From Flavobacteriales bacterium (GTDB taxonomy: Bacteria > Bacteroidota > Bacteroidia > Flavobacteriales_F > PHOS-HE28): DNA of 64,000 nucleotides. The notes beneath the pieces are model-generated. The model saw only the letters and a list, made by a program, of their open reading frames with translations, ran no database searches and had not been told where the DNA came from. Location: assembly GCA_030584065.1 (NCBI GenBank), contig CP129489.1, forward strand, positions 2,585,497 to 2,649,496. Direction: 5' to 3'. Shown here piece after piece: positions 1 to 7,173 of this stretch (position 1 is the stretch's first letter; every line of letters starts with the position of its first letter). A program made the translations under genes and the position numbers.

Positions 1-827
1 TCGTGGAGCGGTACGGCGTGAACAAGATCAGGCTCACGGGAGGCGAGCCCTTGGTGCGACCGGATGCCGTGGACATCGTGCGTGACATGGCACAGCTCGG
101 CGCATCGCTGGGCCTTACCACCAACGCGCTCAGTCTGCACAAGCACCTGGATGGCCTGGTCGATTCGGGATTGAAGGGCCTCAACATAAGCCTTGACTCC
201 TTCGATGCCGAGCGCTTCAAGAGGATCACGCGACGCGACGGCTTCGCCACGGTCTGGAGCAATATCCGCTCAGCGTTGGAGCGCGGCTTGCGGGTGAAGG
301 TCAACATGGTGGTCATGCGCGACGTGAACGATGACGAGATCCTGCGCTTCGTGGAGCTGACCCGCGACAGCGACATCCATGTGCGCTTCATCGAGTTCAT
401 GCCCTTCGCCGGCAACCACTGGGGCCGCGAGCGCGTGTACACCTACGCCGAGATGCTGGGCCACATCGGCAGCGTGCACAGCTTCGAGAAGCTGGACGAC
501 GACCCGCACAGCACGGCCAAGGCCTACCGCGTGCCTGGCTGGAAAGGCACCTTTGCGGTGATCAGCACGGTGACAGAGCCCTTTTGCGGCAGCTGCGACC
601 GCCTGCGCCTGACAGCCGAAGGCAAGATGCGCAACTGCCTCTTCGCGCGGGAGGAGACGGACCTGCTCTCCGCCCTGCGCCGTGGCGAGGACATCGCCCC
701 CTTGATCGAGGCGAATGTGCTGGCGAAGCACGCCATGCTCGGCGGATTGCCGCCCTTCAAGCCCGAGAAGCAGGAGGAGGTCCTGCATGACCTGAGCGAA
801 CGGCCGATGGTGGCGATCGGGGGGTGA
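1..827 (+). CDS. moaA: GTP 3',8-cyclase MoaA (5' end outside window)
   Basis: Radical-SAM enzyme for the first step of molybdenum cofactor synthesis, rearranging GTP to 3',8-cyclo-7,8-dihydro-GTP. The reading frame is open at the window edge, so the N-terminal CxxxCxxC radical-SAM cluster motif lies outside. Visible are the RLTGGEPLVRPD motif, the TTNAL strand, the SLDSFDAERF motif, and near the end the second 4Fe-4S motif FCGSCDRLRL...MRNC (C-x2-C-x13-C) that binds the GTP substrate. The protein ends in the Gly-Gly characteristic of MoaA. About 274 of the usual 320-340 residues are present. The other Moco genes lie 14 kb away on the opposite strand, so moaA is transcribed separately from them. 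Identity is secure from motifs; truncation is due to the window only. Confidence 0.96.
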   Translation, partial: VERYGVNKIRLTGGEPLVRPDAVDIVRDMAQLGASLGLTTNALSLHKHLDGLVDSGLKGLNISLDSFDAERFKRITRRDGFATVWSNIRSALERGLRVKVNMVVMRDVNDDEILRFVELTRDSDIHVRFIEFMPFAGNHWGRERVYTYAEMLGHIGSVHSFEKLDDDPHSTAKAYRVPGWKGTFAVISTVTEPFCGSCDRLRLTAEGKMRNCLFAREETDLLSALRRGEDIAPLIEANVLAKHAMLGGLPPFKPEKQEEVLHDLSERPMVAIGG

Positions 828-839
828 GGAGCTCACCCC
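821..839. terminator. Hairpin at the end of moaA
   Basis: A perfect 8-bp stem (GGGGTGAG / CTCACCCC) with a 3-base loop overlaps the moaA stop codon. It lies between convergent moaA and the nucleoid-associated protein gene, so it could terminate transcription, but no T-run follows on the plus strand. The right arm also begins a degenerate copy of the CACC-AAGACGCAAAG repeat found near 14.1-14.8 kb, so its role is uncertain. Confidence 0.4.
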
Positions 840-942
840 AAAGACGCAAAGGCCGCCCAGTGAGCGCGTTCGTCACTCCCATGCCACCCAACACCGGATA
901 GGCACTCCTCCGCGCTCTTGGCATCTCCGCGGCGAACAACCC

Positions 943-1965
943 TCAAAGCTCCTGGTCGTAGTAGATCTTGTAGTACTTCCGGCCGCTGTCGTCCACACCT
1001 CGTTCGATCTTGTCGCGGTCCCCGTGGATGTAGATGTGGAAGTTCTTGTCCAGCTTCAGCACGCTCTTGAACACACGGGCCTGCTTCTTCACCGCATCGG
1101 CGCTGATCTCGAAGCGGTCCTCCAGGTCCACGGCACGCTCCTCCTTGAATCGGTCGCCGAAGCGCTCGAAGGAACCGATGACCTCATCGCTCTGGAACAC
1201 CTCGCGGGCGAAGGAGCTGCGATCGAAGGCCGTGTTCTCCTTGAAGTACTGCACCGACCGGTTCAGCAGGTCGATCTGGTCGGCCTTGGGGATCTCGTAG
1301 TCCTGTGGCAGCTGCTCGGTGATAAATGTGCGGGTCATCTCCAGCACATTGCGGGTGCTGTTCACGTGGTCCTGCTTCGCCCGCAGGCCGATGAAGACCT
1401 GCTGCCAGAAGCCGCTGCGCGGGTCGTCGTCGATCACCAGCAGGGTGTGCTCCTCCGGGGTGAAGAGCACCAGCACCGCCTGGTCGGGCTTGCGGCCGCC
1501 CAAACCGCGCTTCAGTTGCATGCTGATGCTGTCCGCCTCGGCGCGGCTCTCGAGGAAGACCTCCTTGTCGTCGAACTTGTACAGGCCAACGGCATCCACG
1601 CGGGCGCCGCCCAGCTCCACCCCGTGGAAGCGCACCACGAACAGGTCGCCGGTGCGGACCTCGTGCTCCTGGGCCACTTCGATGAGCTGCTTGGCCATGG
1701 CGCGCGACACGGCCACCAGCTCCTTGCCCTGTTCCACCTTGGCGCACAGCTCCTGCAGGTGATTCACCCCGGCATCCTCGCGGTTGGCGAAGGCATGGGT
1801 CTGCACCACCCCGGCGAAGGGCTTCAGGAAGAGCTTGCGCAGGAACTCCTGCTCCTCGGGCCCCTGGAGCACCGCGCTGTAGTCGCTGAGGATGCTGGGC
1901 GCCCCTTCCGTGCCGATGCGATGGAGCACGAACTCCTCCACCAGGGCCTCCTTGCCGTTGATCAT
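943..1965 (-). CDS. 37-kDa nucleoid-associated protein (NdpA/YejK family)
   Basis: A 340-residue protein matching the NdpA/YejK family (PF04245), nucleoid-associated proteins found with bacterial chromosomes. The N-terminal part carries the family pattern of a leading 'VLHRIG' segment, and the middle has the strand-rich 'DLFVVRFHGVELGG' region followed by 'ARVDAVGLYKFDDKEVFLES'. The length is close to the roughly 335 residues of the E. coli member. No membrane segment or signal peptide is present, so it is cytoplasmic. It is a single gene convergent to moaA, with its own -7-like box 37 bases upstream of the ATG. DNA binding is inferred from the family, not visible here. Confidence 0.85.
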   Translation of the reverse strand: MINGKEALVEEFVLHRIGTEGAPSILSDYSAVLQGPEEQEFLRKLFLKPFAGVVQTHAFANREDAGVNHLQELCAKVEQGKELVAVSRAMAKQLIEVAQEHEVRTGDLFVVRFHGVELGGARVDAVGLYKFDDKEVFLESRAEADSISMQLKRGLGGRKPDQAVLVLFTPEEHTLLVIDDDPRSGFWQQVFIGLRAKQDHVNSTRNVLEMTRTFITEQLPQDYEIPKADQIDLLNRSVQYFKENTAFDRSSFAREVFQSDEVIGSFERFGDRFKEERAVDLEDRFEISADAVKKQARVFKSVLKLDKNFHIYIHGDRDKIERGVDDSGRKYYKIYYDQEL

Positions 1966-2002
1966 GCGTTGCGCGCCGGGCCTTCTGGCGAAGGCGAGGC
2001 GG

Positions 2003-2010
2003 CGAAGTTA
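2003..2010 (-). promoter_or_regulatory. Putative -7 promoter box of the NdpA-like gene
   Basis: On the minus strand this reads TAACTTCG, one change from the Bacteroidota -7 consensus TAnnTTTG and the same TAnnTTCG form seen before several other genes here. It ends 37 bases before the ATG. No convincing -33 TTG was found at the right spacing. Confidence 0.4.
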
Positions 2011-2095
2011 TCCGAGACGTACATCACGCATGCACTCCCTACATCCAACGTGGCCAGCCTTGGGTACCCCCCCCCCATAGGAAAGCCTGTTAGGT

Positions 2096-3298
2096 CTATG
2101 GCAACTGCCCCTCACGCGTGTTCGTGGGCACAGCACCTCCGATGTTCAGGAGGATGATGTCCCGGTCGTTACCCTCGCCGGTGTACTTGGCCTGCCCATC
2201 CATGTTCACGTCCTCGGTGAGATATCCGCTGCTGACCGCTGTTGGAACGACCCCACCAATGGCCGTGAGTATCGGGTCCCTATCATTCAACTCGCCGGTG
2301 TACTTGATGGTGCCATCGTGGTTGACATCACCTGCCCACAAGGCCATGCTGGCATTGATGGACTTGCGGGCCTCCGTCCCGTAGGTCAGGGTGTACGGCT
2401 GGGTTAAGTCGACCAGCACCGTGCCCCCGGTGAACGACTGGGGCACCAGGCTCATTACACCCAAGTGATTGCGGTGGCGTAGAGCGACATGGTAGTCACC
2501 CGGTGCAAGATCGAAGAAGCCCACCGGGGAGCTTCCATCCGTGTCAACGATGAAGCCGTTCTGCAGGATCAGCGCGCACCGGGAGGCCACCACCTCTGCC
2601 GGATCGAGCGCGGAACGCAGCTCGATGAGCACCCAGTCCACCACGTTGCCGTTCCCCTGTGTGTCCAGCACCGAGGGGTCGATGGACTCGCCTCCCCCGT
2701 TGATGATCCCGAACCCCAGCGCGGTGTAAGGCTCGGTGAGCGGGATGAGGCCCTGGGCGCGAAGGCTGTCATGCATCTGGAAGAAGCCGTCGTAGGGGCC
2801 TTCGAGCCACGCGCGGGCCAGCAGGAGAAGGTCCTGCGGCAGGCTGAAGATCACCATGTGATCGCCCCGTCCTACACCTCCGGAATAGATGGCCGCAGCC
2901 AATGGGAGGGGAGCAGGCAGCACGGCGTCATCACCCCGGCCAGCACCGCCTTGGAAGATCGCGACCGGGAGCTGTAGGGGTGCTGGCATGGCGGCATCAT
3001 CACCACGGCCCGGACCTCCGCTGAAGATCGCCCCGAAAAGCACCATGGGAAGCGGCAGGTCCGCACGATCACCTCGACCATTCCCACCGGTGTAGATGGC
3101 GCCGGAAACCGGCGCGAACGAGGGCAGCCAGGCCGCATCGCCACAGCCTGAACCTCCCTGGAGAATGGCCGTGGCGATGGATGATGGCGGCGGCACCGCG
3201 GCCCCATCGCCACGACCCACACCACCGGCATACTGCGCATGCACGGTGCTCCAAGGACCGAGCAGCAGCAGCGAACACCAGAGGAGTGCGATCCGCAT
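2096..3298 (-). CDS. Secreted protein with six 23-residue GGxGRGD repeats and dockerin-like C-terminal repeats
   Basis: A 400-residue secreted protein. Residues 1-22 form a signal peptide ending VHAQ. Residues 23-160 are six contiguous repeats of exactly 23 residues built on GGxGRGDxAxxPxP (one copy has GCGD). A middle region resembles a Bacteroidota surface-protein module often annotated 'hemagglutinin' (IPLTEPYTALGFGIINGGGE, VDWVLIELR, ALRHRNHLGVMS). Two acidic repeats close the protein, DVNHDGTIKYTG..NDRD and DVNMDGQAKYTG..NDRD, which look like Ca2+-binding dockerin-type loops, before the tail TNTREGQLP. No typical T9SS sorting domain is evident. The ATG at 3298 was chosen because it gives an intact signal peptide; a second ATG sits directly upstream at 3301. 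It starts 10 bases after the SUMF1-type gene, so the two are probably co-transcribed. Biochemical function is unknown. Confidence 0.75.
   Translation of the reverse strand: MRIALLWCSLLLLGPWSTVHAQYAGGVGRGDGAAVPPPSSIATAILQGGSGCGDAAWLPSFAPVSGAIYTGGNGRGDRADLPLPMVLFGAIFSGGPGRGDDAAMPAPLQLPVAIFQGGAGRGDDAVLPAPLPLAAAIYSGGVGRGDHMVIFSLPQDLLLLARAWLEGPYDGFFQMHDSLRAQGLIPLTEPYTALGFGIINGGGESIDPSVLDTQGNGNVVDWVLIELRSALDPAEVVASRCALILQNGFIVDTDGSSPVGFFDLAPGDYHVALRHRNHLGVMSLVPQSFTGGTVLVDLTQPYTLTYGTEARKSINASMALWAGDVNHDGTIKYTGELNDRDPILTAIGGVVPTAVSSGYLTEDVNMDGQAKYTGEGNDRDIILLNIGGAVPTNTREGQLP
2819..3232 (-). repeat. Six in-frame 69-bp tandem repeats (23 residues each)
   Basis: This segment encodes six back-to-back units with no length variation. 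Each begins [YLF]-x-GG-x-G-[RC]-GD and usually ends in AI. Unit starts are YAGGVGRGD, LQGGSGCGD, YTGGNGRGD, FSGGPGRGD, FQGGAGRGD and YSGGVGRGD. The Gly/Asp core is constant while the Pro-rich half drifts, which suggests old duplication followed by divergence. Confidence 0.85.
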
Positions 3299-3308
3299 CA
3301 TGGTGCGA

Positions 3309-4901
3309 TCAGGGAGCGGAACGTGCGCCGCGGATGCCGGCCCATTCCAAGCGAGGATCCGAACCGGGAGTTCCGGTAGTGTTGCGCGAGACCTGGAGGC
3401 TCTCGACAACAGAAGCGAAATGACCACCTCTGGCCCCAAGCCCAGAAGGAGCACCCCATTCAACGTTGAAGGCATCCGCCTCGGCCGCCGCATCCAAACT
3501 GCCGTTGCCATGCAACGAATAGGTGTAGGAGTAGTTCGAGTTGCTTGATGGCACATGCACGTCGCCAATCAGTTCGGCCAGGTTGCCGCTCATTTCCATC
3601 GCACCGTAATAGGAAACCCCTGCGGTCATGCGGCCATTGTTGGCCGGGTTGGCCGCAAAACAACCCGAACGTACCGGGCCATCGTAAGCCGTGGATGTCC
3701 CCGCGTGGTTCGCGTTCCCCAAGGTCGTCTGATATCCCAGACCGATGCCTTCGGTCGCGGTGCCTGGACCGGAGAGGAGATACGGGGTGGTCATGATCGC
3801 CGTATTCCCCCAAGCGTACTCATTTATCACCGGCAGGTTCGGCCCCCGGCACACTTTCTCGAATTCCATGTCGGATAGGGGCCTGAGCCCGCTCCAATCC
3901 AGGAAGGCCATGTAGTCCTTCCCGCTCACCCAGTTCATCGGGATATCACCGCCGTCATCAGCCTCACCCACCACGTCGTTGCCGTTCAGGTCGCATCCGA
4001 ACTGAGCGGGCGCGAACCCCGTGCTCGGGACCGCGACCACGAGACCGTTCCGTGCCGTGGCCGAAACAACAGGGGTTCCTGTGGGCATGTACGGGACCGG
4101 TGTTGAGGGCGGTGTGAAGGGGGGCGTGGTCCGAAGCACCTGTTCGCTGAGCGTGAGCGTGTTCAAATAATCCGCGTAGGTCTGCTGGCTCAGCTCATAC
4201 TTCATGCAATAGAACCCGCGATAGCCGTTGGGACGATCCGATGGCGGTTGATCCTCACCGATGGCGTGTCCACCTTGTGGACTGCTCAACGGGCCCCCGT
4301 TGCCCGTGGGCACCACGCTCGCATCGGCCGTGTTGATATACGTGCGCTGGAACCGCGCATAGGTGGCGTTCTGCCCCACTATGAAGGGTCCTTCAGGCAC
4401 GTAGACCATCTCGATGCCGAATACACCGACGTCGTCCACATCGGCATAGGCGATCCCCTCCGCGGCATAGTTCCACTTGAGCTGCACCCCGGTGAGGCTG
4501 AAGGTCCCGGACCCGGGAATGCCCCGGTGGATGAATACCCCCACATTGGGGTTGGTGACCGGGTCGTAGGGCGTGTTCACGTTCACCGGCGCCGTGGAGA
4601 GCGCCGCACCGGAGCCCGCCGGGATCACATGGCCGTTCGGGGCAAGGTTCACATGGTGCCATACATTGTTCACATCGCGGTACTTCACAAAGACCCAGGC
4701 GGCATCCCAGTTCGCCAGGCCTCCTCCGCGCCAGCTGTTCTCCCAGCTCAGGTCGAACTGGATGAAGGCGAAGGTGCCGTTGTTGTTGGTGAGGCTGGCG
4801 TTGGTGATCTGGATGTTGTTGGCCAGTGAAGTTGGTCCTTGGCAGGTCAAGAGCGTTGCGATCAGCAGCGTTCTAAGGAGGAAGTGGAGTATTTGCGCCA
4901 T
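3309..4901 (-). CDS. Secreted SUMF1/formylglycine-generating-enzyme-fold protein
   Basis: A 530-residue protein with a signal peptide at about residues 1-28 (MAQILHFLLRTLLIATLL...). A beta-rich N-terminal domain of roughly 140 residues (FDLSWENSW, WDAAWVFVKYRD) follows, then a SUMF1/FGE-type domain (PF03781) from about residue 165 to the end. Family hallmarks include MVYVPEGPF, YCMKYELSQQTYADYLN, GLRPLSDMEFEKVCRG, EYAWGN, the SYYGAMEMSGNLAELIGD segment and the final GARGG and WAGIRGARS. The paired active-site cysteines of true formylglycine-generating enzymes are not apparent, so catalysis should not be assumed. The ATG at 4901 was chosen over the one at 4931 because it places the hydrophobic segment at the N-terminus. 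It is upstream of and adjacent to the GGxGRGD-repeat gene, suggesting a joint surface role. Confidence 0.8.
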   Translation of the reverse strand: MAQILHFLLRTLLIATLLTCQGPTSLANNIQITNASLTNNNGTFAFIQFDLSWENSWRGGGLANWDAAWVFVKYRDVNNVWHHVNLAPNGHVIPAGSGAALSTAPVNVNTPYDPVTNPNVGVFIHRGIPGSGTFSLTGVQLKWNYAAEGIAYADVDDVGVFGIEMVYVPEGPFIVGQNATYARFQRTYINTADASVVPTGNGGPLSSPQGGHAIGEDQPPSDRPNGYRGFYCMKYELSQQTYADYLNTLTLSEQVLRTTPPFTPPSTPVPYMPTGTPVVSATARNGLVVAVPSTGFAPAQFGCDLNGNDVVGEADDGGDIPMNWVSGKDYMAFLDWSGLRPLSDMEFEKVCRGPNLPVINEYAWGNTAIMTTPYLLSGPGTATEGIGLGYQTTLGNANHAGTSTAYDGPVRSGCFAANPANNGRMTAGVSYYGAMEMSGNLAELIGDVHVPSSNSNYSYTYSLHGNGSLDAAAEADAFNVEWGAPSGLGARGGHFASVVESLQVSRNTTGTPGSDPRLEWAGIRGARSAP

Positions 4902-4965
4902 GGTGCGGTGGGGGAAATGGTCACGGATCACTTCAAAACTCCAACCCTTTCCGCGCAGAAATGGC

Positions 4966-4979
4966 GTGTTCTAGAACAC
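4966..4979. promoter_or_regulatory. 14-bp perfect palindrome in the divergent intergenic region
   Basis: GTGTTCTAGAACAC is a perfect palindrome lying between the divergent SUMF1-type gene (start 4901) and the first GEVED gene (start 5030). Its placement in a 128-bp divergent promoter region makes it a candidate operator for a dimeric regulator. No further copies were recognised in the window. Confidence 0.35.
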
Positions 4980-5029
4980 ACCCGATCCGGGATGGATCAC
5001 CTCCACATTGGTGCACCATACCGAACCCC

Positions 5030-7141
5030 ATGATCCGCACGCTGACCCTCGCTCTGCTCGTTGGCCTTTCTCCCCGCTTACTGGCCCAACCCTGCACTCC
5101 CACCACCACCTTCGGCCCCGATGGCGGCAGCTACGTGGCCGGGGTGTTGATGGGTGGCGCTGAGGCCATTGATAACCCAACGTCCTTCACCCCAGGCGCT
5201 TCATACCAGGATTATACCTACACGGGCCCGGGCCGGTGGACCCGTCTGCAGGCCGGGAGTTCCTACTTCCTCACCATCACCGCCGGCCCCTTCGTGGGCA
5301 CCCGCTATGCGGCGTGGATCGACTACGATGGCGATGAGGACTTCGAATCAATCGAGCTGGTGGCCGATCAGGTGAGCACGAGCGCGGGACAGGCCATGCT
5401 CTTCTCGTTCACCACACCCGATATCCTCCTCCCCCGGGTGTCCCGTTTGCGTGTGCGCGCCGCCTACAACATGGCCACCGCCGACCCCTGTGCCAACTTC
5501 CTCTATGGGGAGACCGAGGACTACCTGGTGGTGCTGGAGAATGGAGCGCCCTGTGTGCCCTTCACCCAGTACGGCTCCACCGAAGGGGACCGCATCACCG
5601 CGATAAGCCTGGCGGGTGCATCGAGCAGCGTGAACGTGCAGGGTGCCTACGAGGACCGTACATGGGCCGGGGCCATTGTGCTCGACCTGGGCAGCAACCA
5701 GGTGATCCAGGTGACCTCCGGCGAGTACACCGATAACAGCATCGCCGTGTGGGCCGACTGGTCGGGCAACGGCGTGTTCGGCGATTGGGGCCCGGAGCTG
5801 CTGGGCGTGGCCACCACGAGCACGGCCTTCGAGACGGTGAGCATCCCCTTCACCGTGCCGACGGACTACCCGGATGTACCGCAAGTGCGCCTACGGATCC
5901 GGCTGTGGTTCGGCGACACGCCCAACCCCTGCAACGCACAGAACTTCGGACAGACCATCGACCTGACTGTTGCCATCGCACTGCCGAGCGGCCCCTGTCC
6001 GGTAGGCGTGGGCAGCTTGTTCCCGGCCGTTCAGATCGCCACGGTGGACCTGAACGGTCACCTTTGGACAGCATCGCCTTGGAACTTCTCGAGCTACCAA
6101 ATGGCTTTGGAACCGGGATCCGCGCTGGTCCGTGGCACCACCCAGTCGCTCAGCACCACTACAACGACCATCACCAGTGGTTTCCCAAATCAGACCCAAG
6201 CCTGGATGGACTTCAACGGGGATGGGGACTTCAGCGATGCGGGCGAATACATCGGTTCCGACTTCGGCGACGGCAGCTTCAGCTTTCTGCTGCCGAGCAC
6301 CACGCCGGTCGGGCACACCTGGTTGCGGATCCGTGCCCGTAGCGCCTCACCGGTGGATCCGCCCACCGATGGCTGCGCGTTCCAACTGAACACGTTGGGC
6401 ACCATGATGGACATCCGTGTCACGGTGCAGGACCCTGACGGCCCGTGCATTCCCCAGAGCACCTTTTGGACCCTCTTCGGCGACTTCATCGACGGCGTGG
6501 AACTGAATACCCTGAGCAACATCGGTACAGGAGGTCTTGCGCAGGCGGAGTACCACGACTACACGTCCCTGAGCACAAGCGTGCCCATCGGTTCCGCGCA
6601 GGTGCTGTCGATCACCTCGGGCGCGAATGCCACGAATTGGCTCGGAGCCGGTATCGATTGGGATGAGGATGGCACCTGGGAGGGCCCCGGTGAATTCCTC
6701 GGGGTATTCAGCGCGGGCGGCAGCTACTCCACGGTGAACATCCCCTTCACCGTGCCCAATGTGAGCCCTGGGCCGAAGCGGATGCGCGTACGAGCGTTCC
6801 CCAGCTCAACAGCGACAGCTTGCGCGGGCTCGGAGTTCGGCGAGACCGAGGACTACACCGTGGTGGTGGAGACGAACACGGGCATCGCCAGCCTGGATGC
6901 CGCACAGCCGAAGCTGATCGCCGATGGTTCGGTGGAAGGCACCTGGCTCTTGAGCGATGCCTCGTGGTCCGGCGCGAGCGCTGAGGTGCTCGATCCCGCC
7001 GGCCGTCGCTTGTGGTCCGGCACCATCACGCACACCCACCAGGCCATCGCGCTGCCATCGGGATCATCCGGCATCTACACGCTGAAGCTGCAGCAGGGCG
7101 ATCGCAGCTGGACCGGCCGCTTCGCGCAACTGACCCGCTGA
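5030..7141 (+). CDS. GEVED-domain T9SS-secreted protein, copy 1
   Basis: A 703-residue surface or secreted protein. The signal peptide is residues 1-20 (MIRTLTLALLVGLSPRLLAQ). Four consecutive GEVED-type beta domains follow, each containing a WIDYDGDEDF-like Asp-rich loop, an RLRVRA strand and a closing GETEDY motif. The second closes as GQTIDL and the third is degenerate (TMMDIRV). The final 80 residues (AEVLDPAGRRLWSG, GIYTLKLQQGDRSWTGRF) fit a type A T9SS sorting domain, removed on export across the outer membrane. The ATG at 5030 is preferred because the upstream frame has no signal character. The next gene, 32 bp downstream, has the same architecture. Ligand is unknown; GEVED domains are typical of Bacteroidota surface adhesin-like proteins. 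Confidence 0.85.
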   Translation: MIRTLTLALLVGLSPRLLAQPCTPTTTFGPDGGSYVAGVLMGGAEAIDNPTSFTPGASYQDYTYTGPGRWTRLQAGSSYFLTITAGPFVGTRYAAWIDYDGDEDFESIELVADQVSTSAGQAMLFSFTTPDILLPRVSRLRVRAAYNMATADPCANFLYGETEDYLVVLENGAPCVPFTQYGSTEGDRITAISLAGASSSVNVQGAYEDRTWAGAIVLDLGSNQVIQVTSGEYTDNSIAVWADWSGNGVFGDWGPELLGVATTSTAFETVSIPFTVPTDYPDVPQVRLRIRLWFGDTPNPCNAQNFGQTIDLTVAIALPSGPCPVGVGSLFPAVQIATVDLNGHLWTASPWNFSSYQMALEPGSALVRGTTQSLSTTTTTITSGFPNQTQAWMDFNGDGDFSDAGEYIGSDFGDGSFSFLLPSTTPVGHTWLRIRARSASPVDPPTDGCAFQLNTLGTMMDIRVTVQDPDGPCIPQSTFWTLFGDFIDGVELNTLSNIGTGGLAQAEYHDYTSLSTSVPIGSAQVLSITSGANATNWLGAGIDWDEDGTWEGPGEFLGVFSAGGSYSTVNIPFTVPNVSPGPKRMRVRAFPSSTATACAGSEFGETEDYTVVVETNTGIASLDAAQPKLIADGSVEGTWLLSDASWSGASAEVLDPAGRRLWSGTITHTHQAIALPSGSSGIYTLKLQQGDRSWTGRFAQLTR

Positions 7142-7173
7142 GGCGAGCACTCCACATCAACCACACAGACACG

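Noticed and set aside
2041..2095. Run of ten C at about 2066-2076 as a regulatory slippage tract
   Set aside because: It lies in a short gap between two genes with no start codon or promoter close enough to be affected in an obvious way.
2819..3232. RGD repeats as evidence of host-cell adhesion
   Set aside because: RGD occurs as part of a Gly-rich structural repeat; nothing else in the window suggests a host-associated life.
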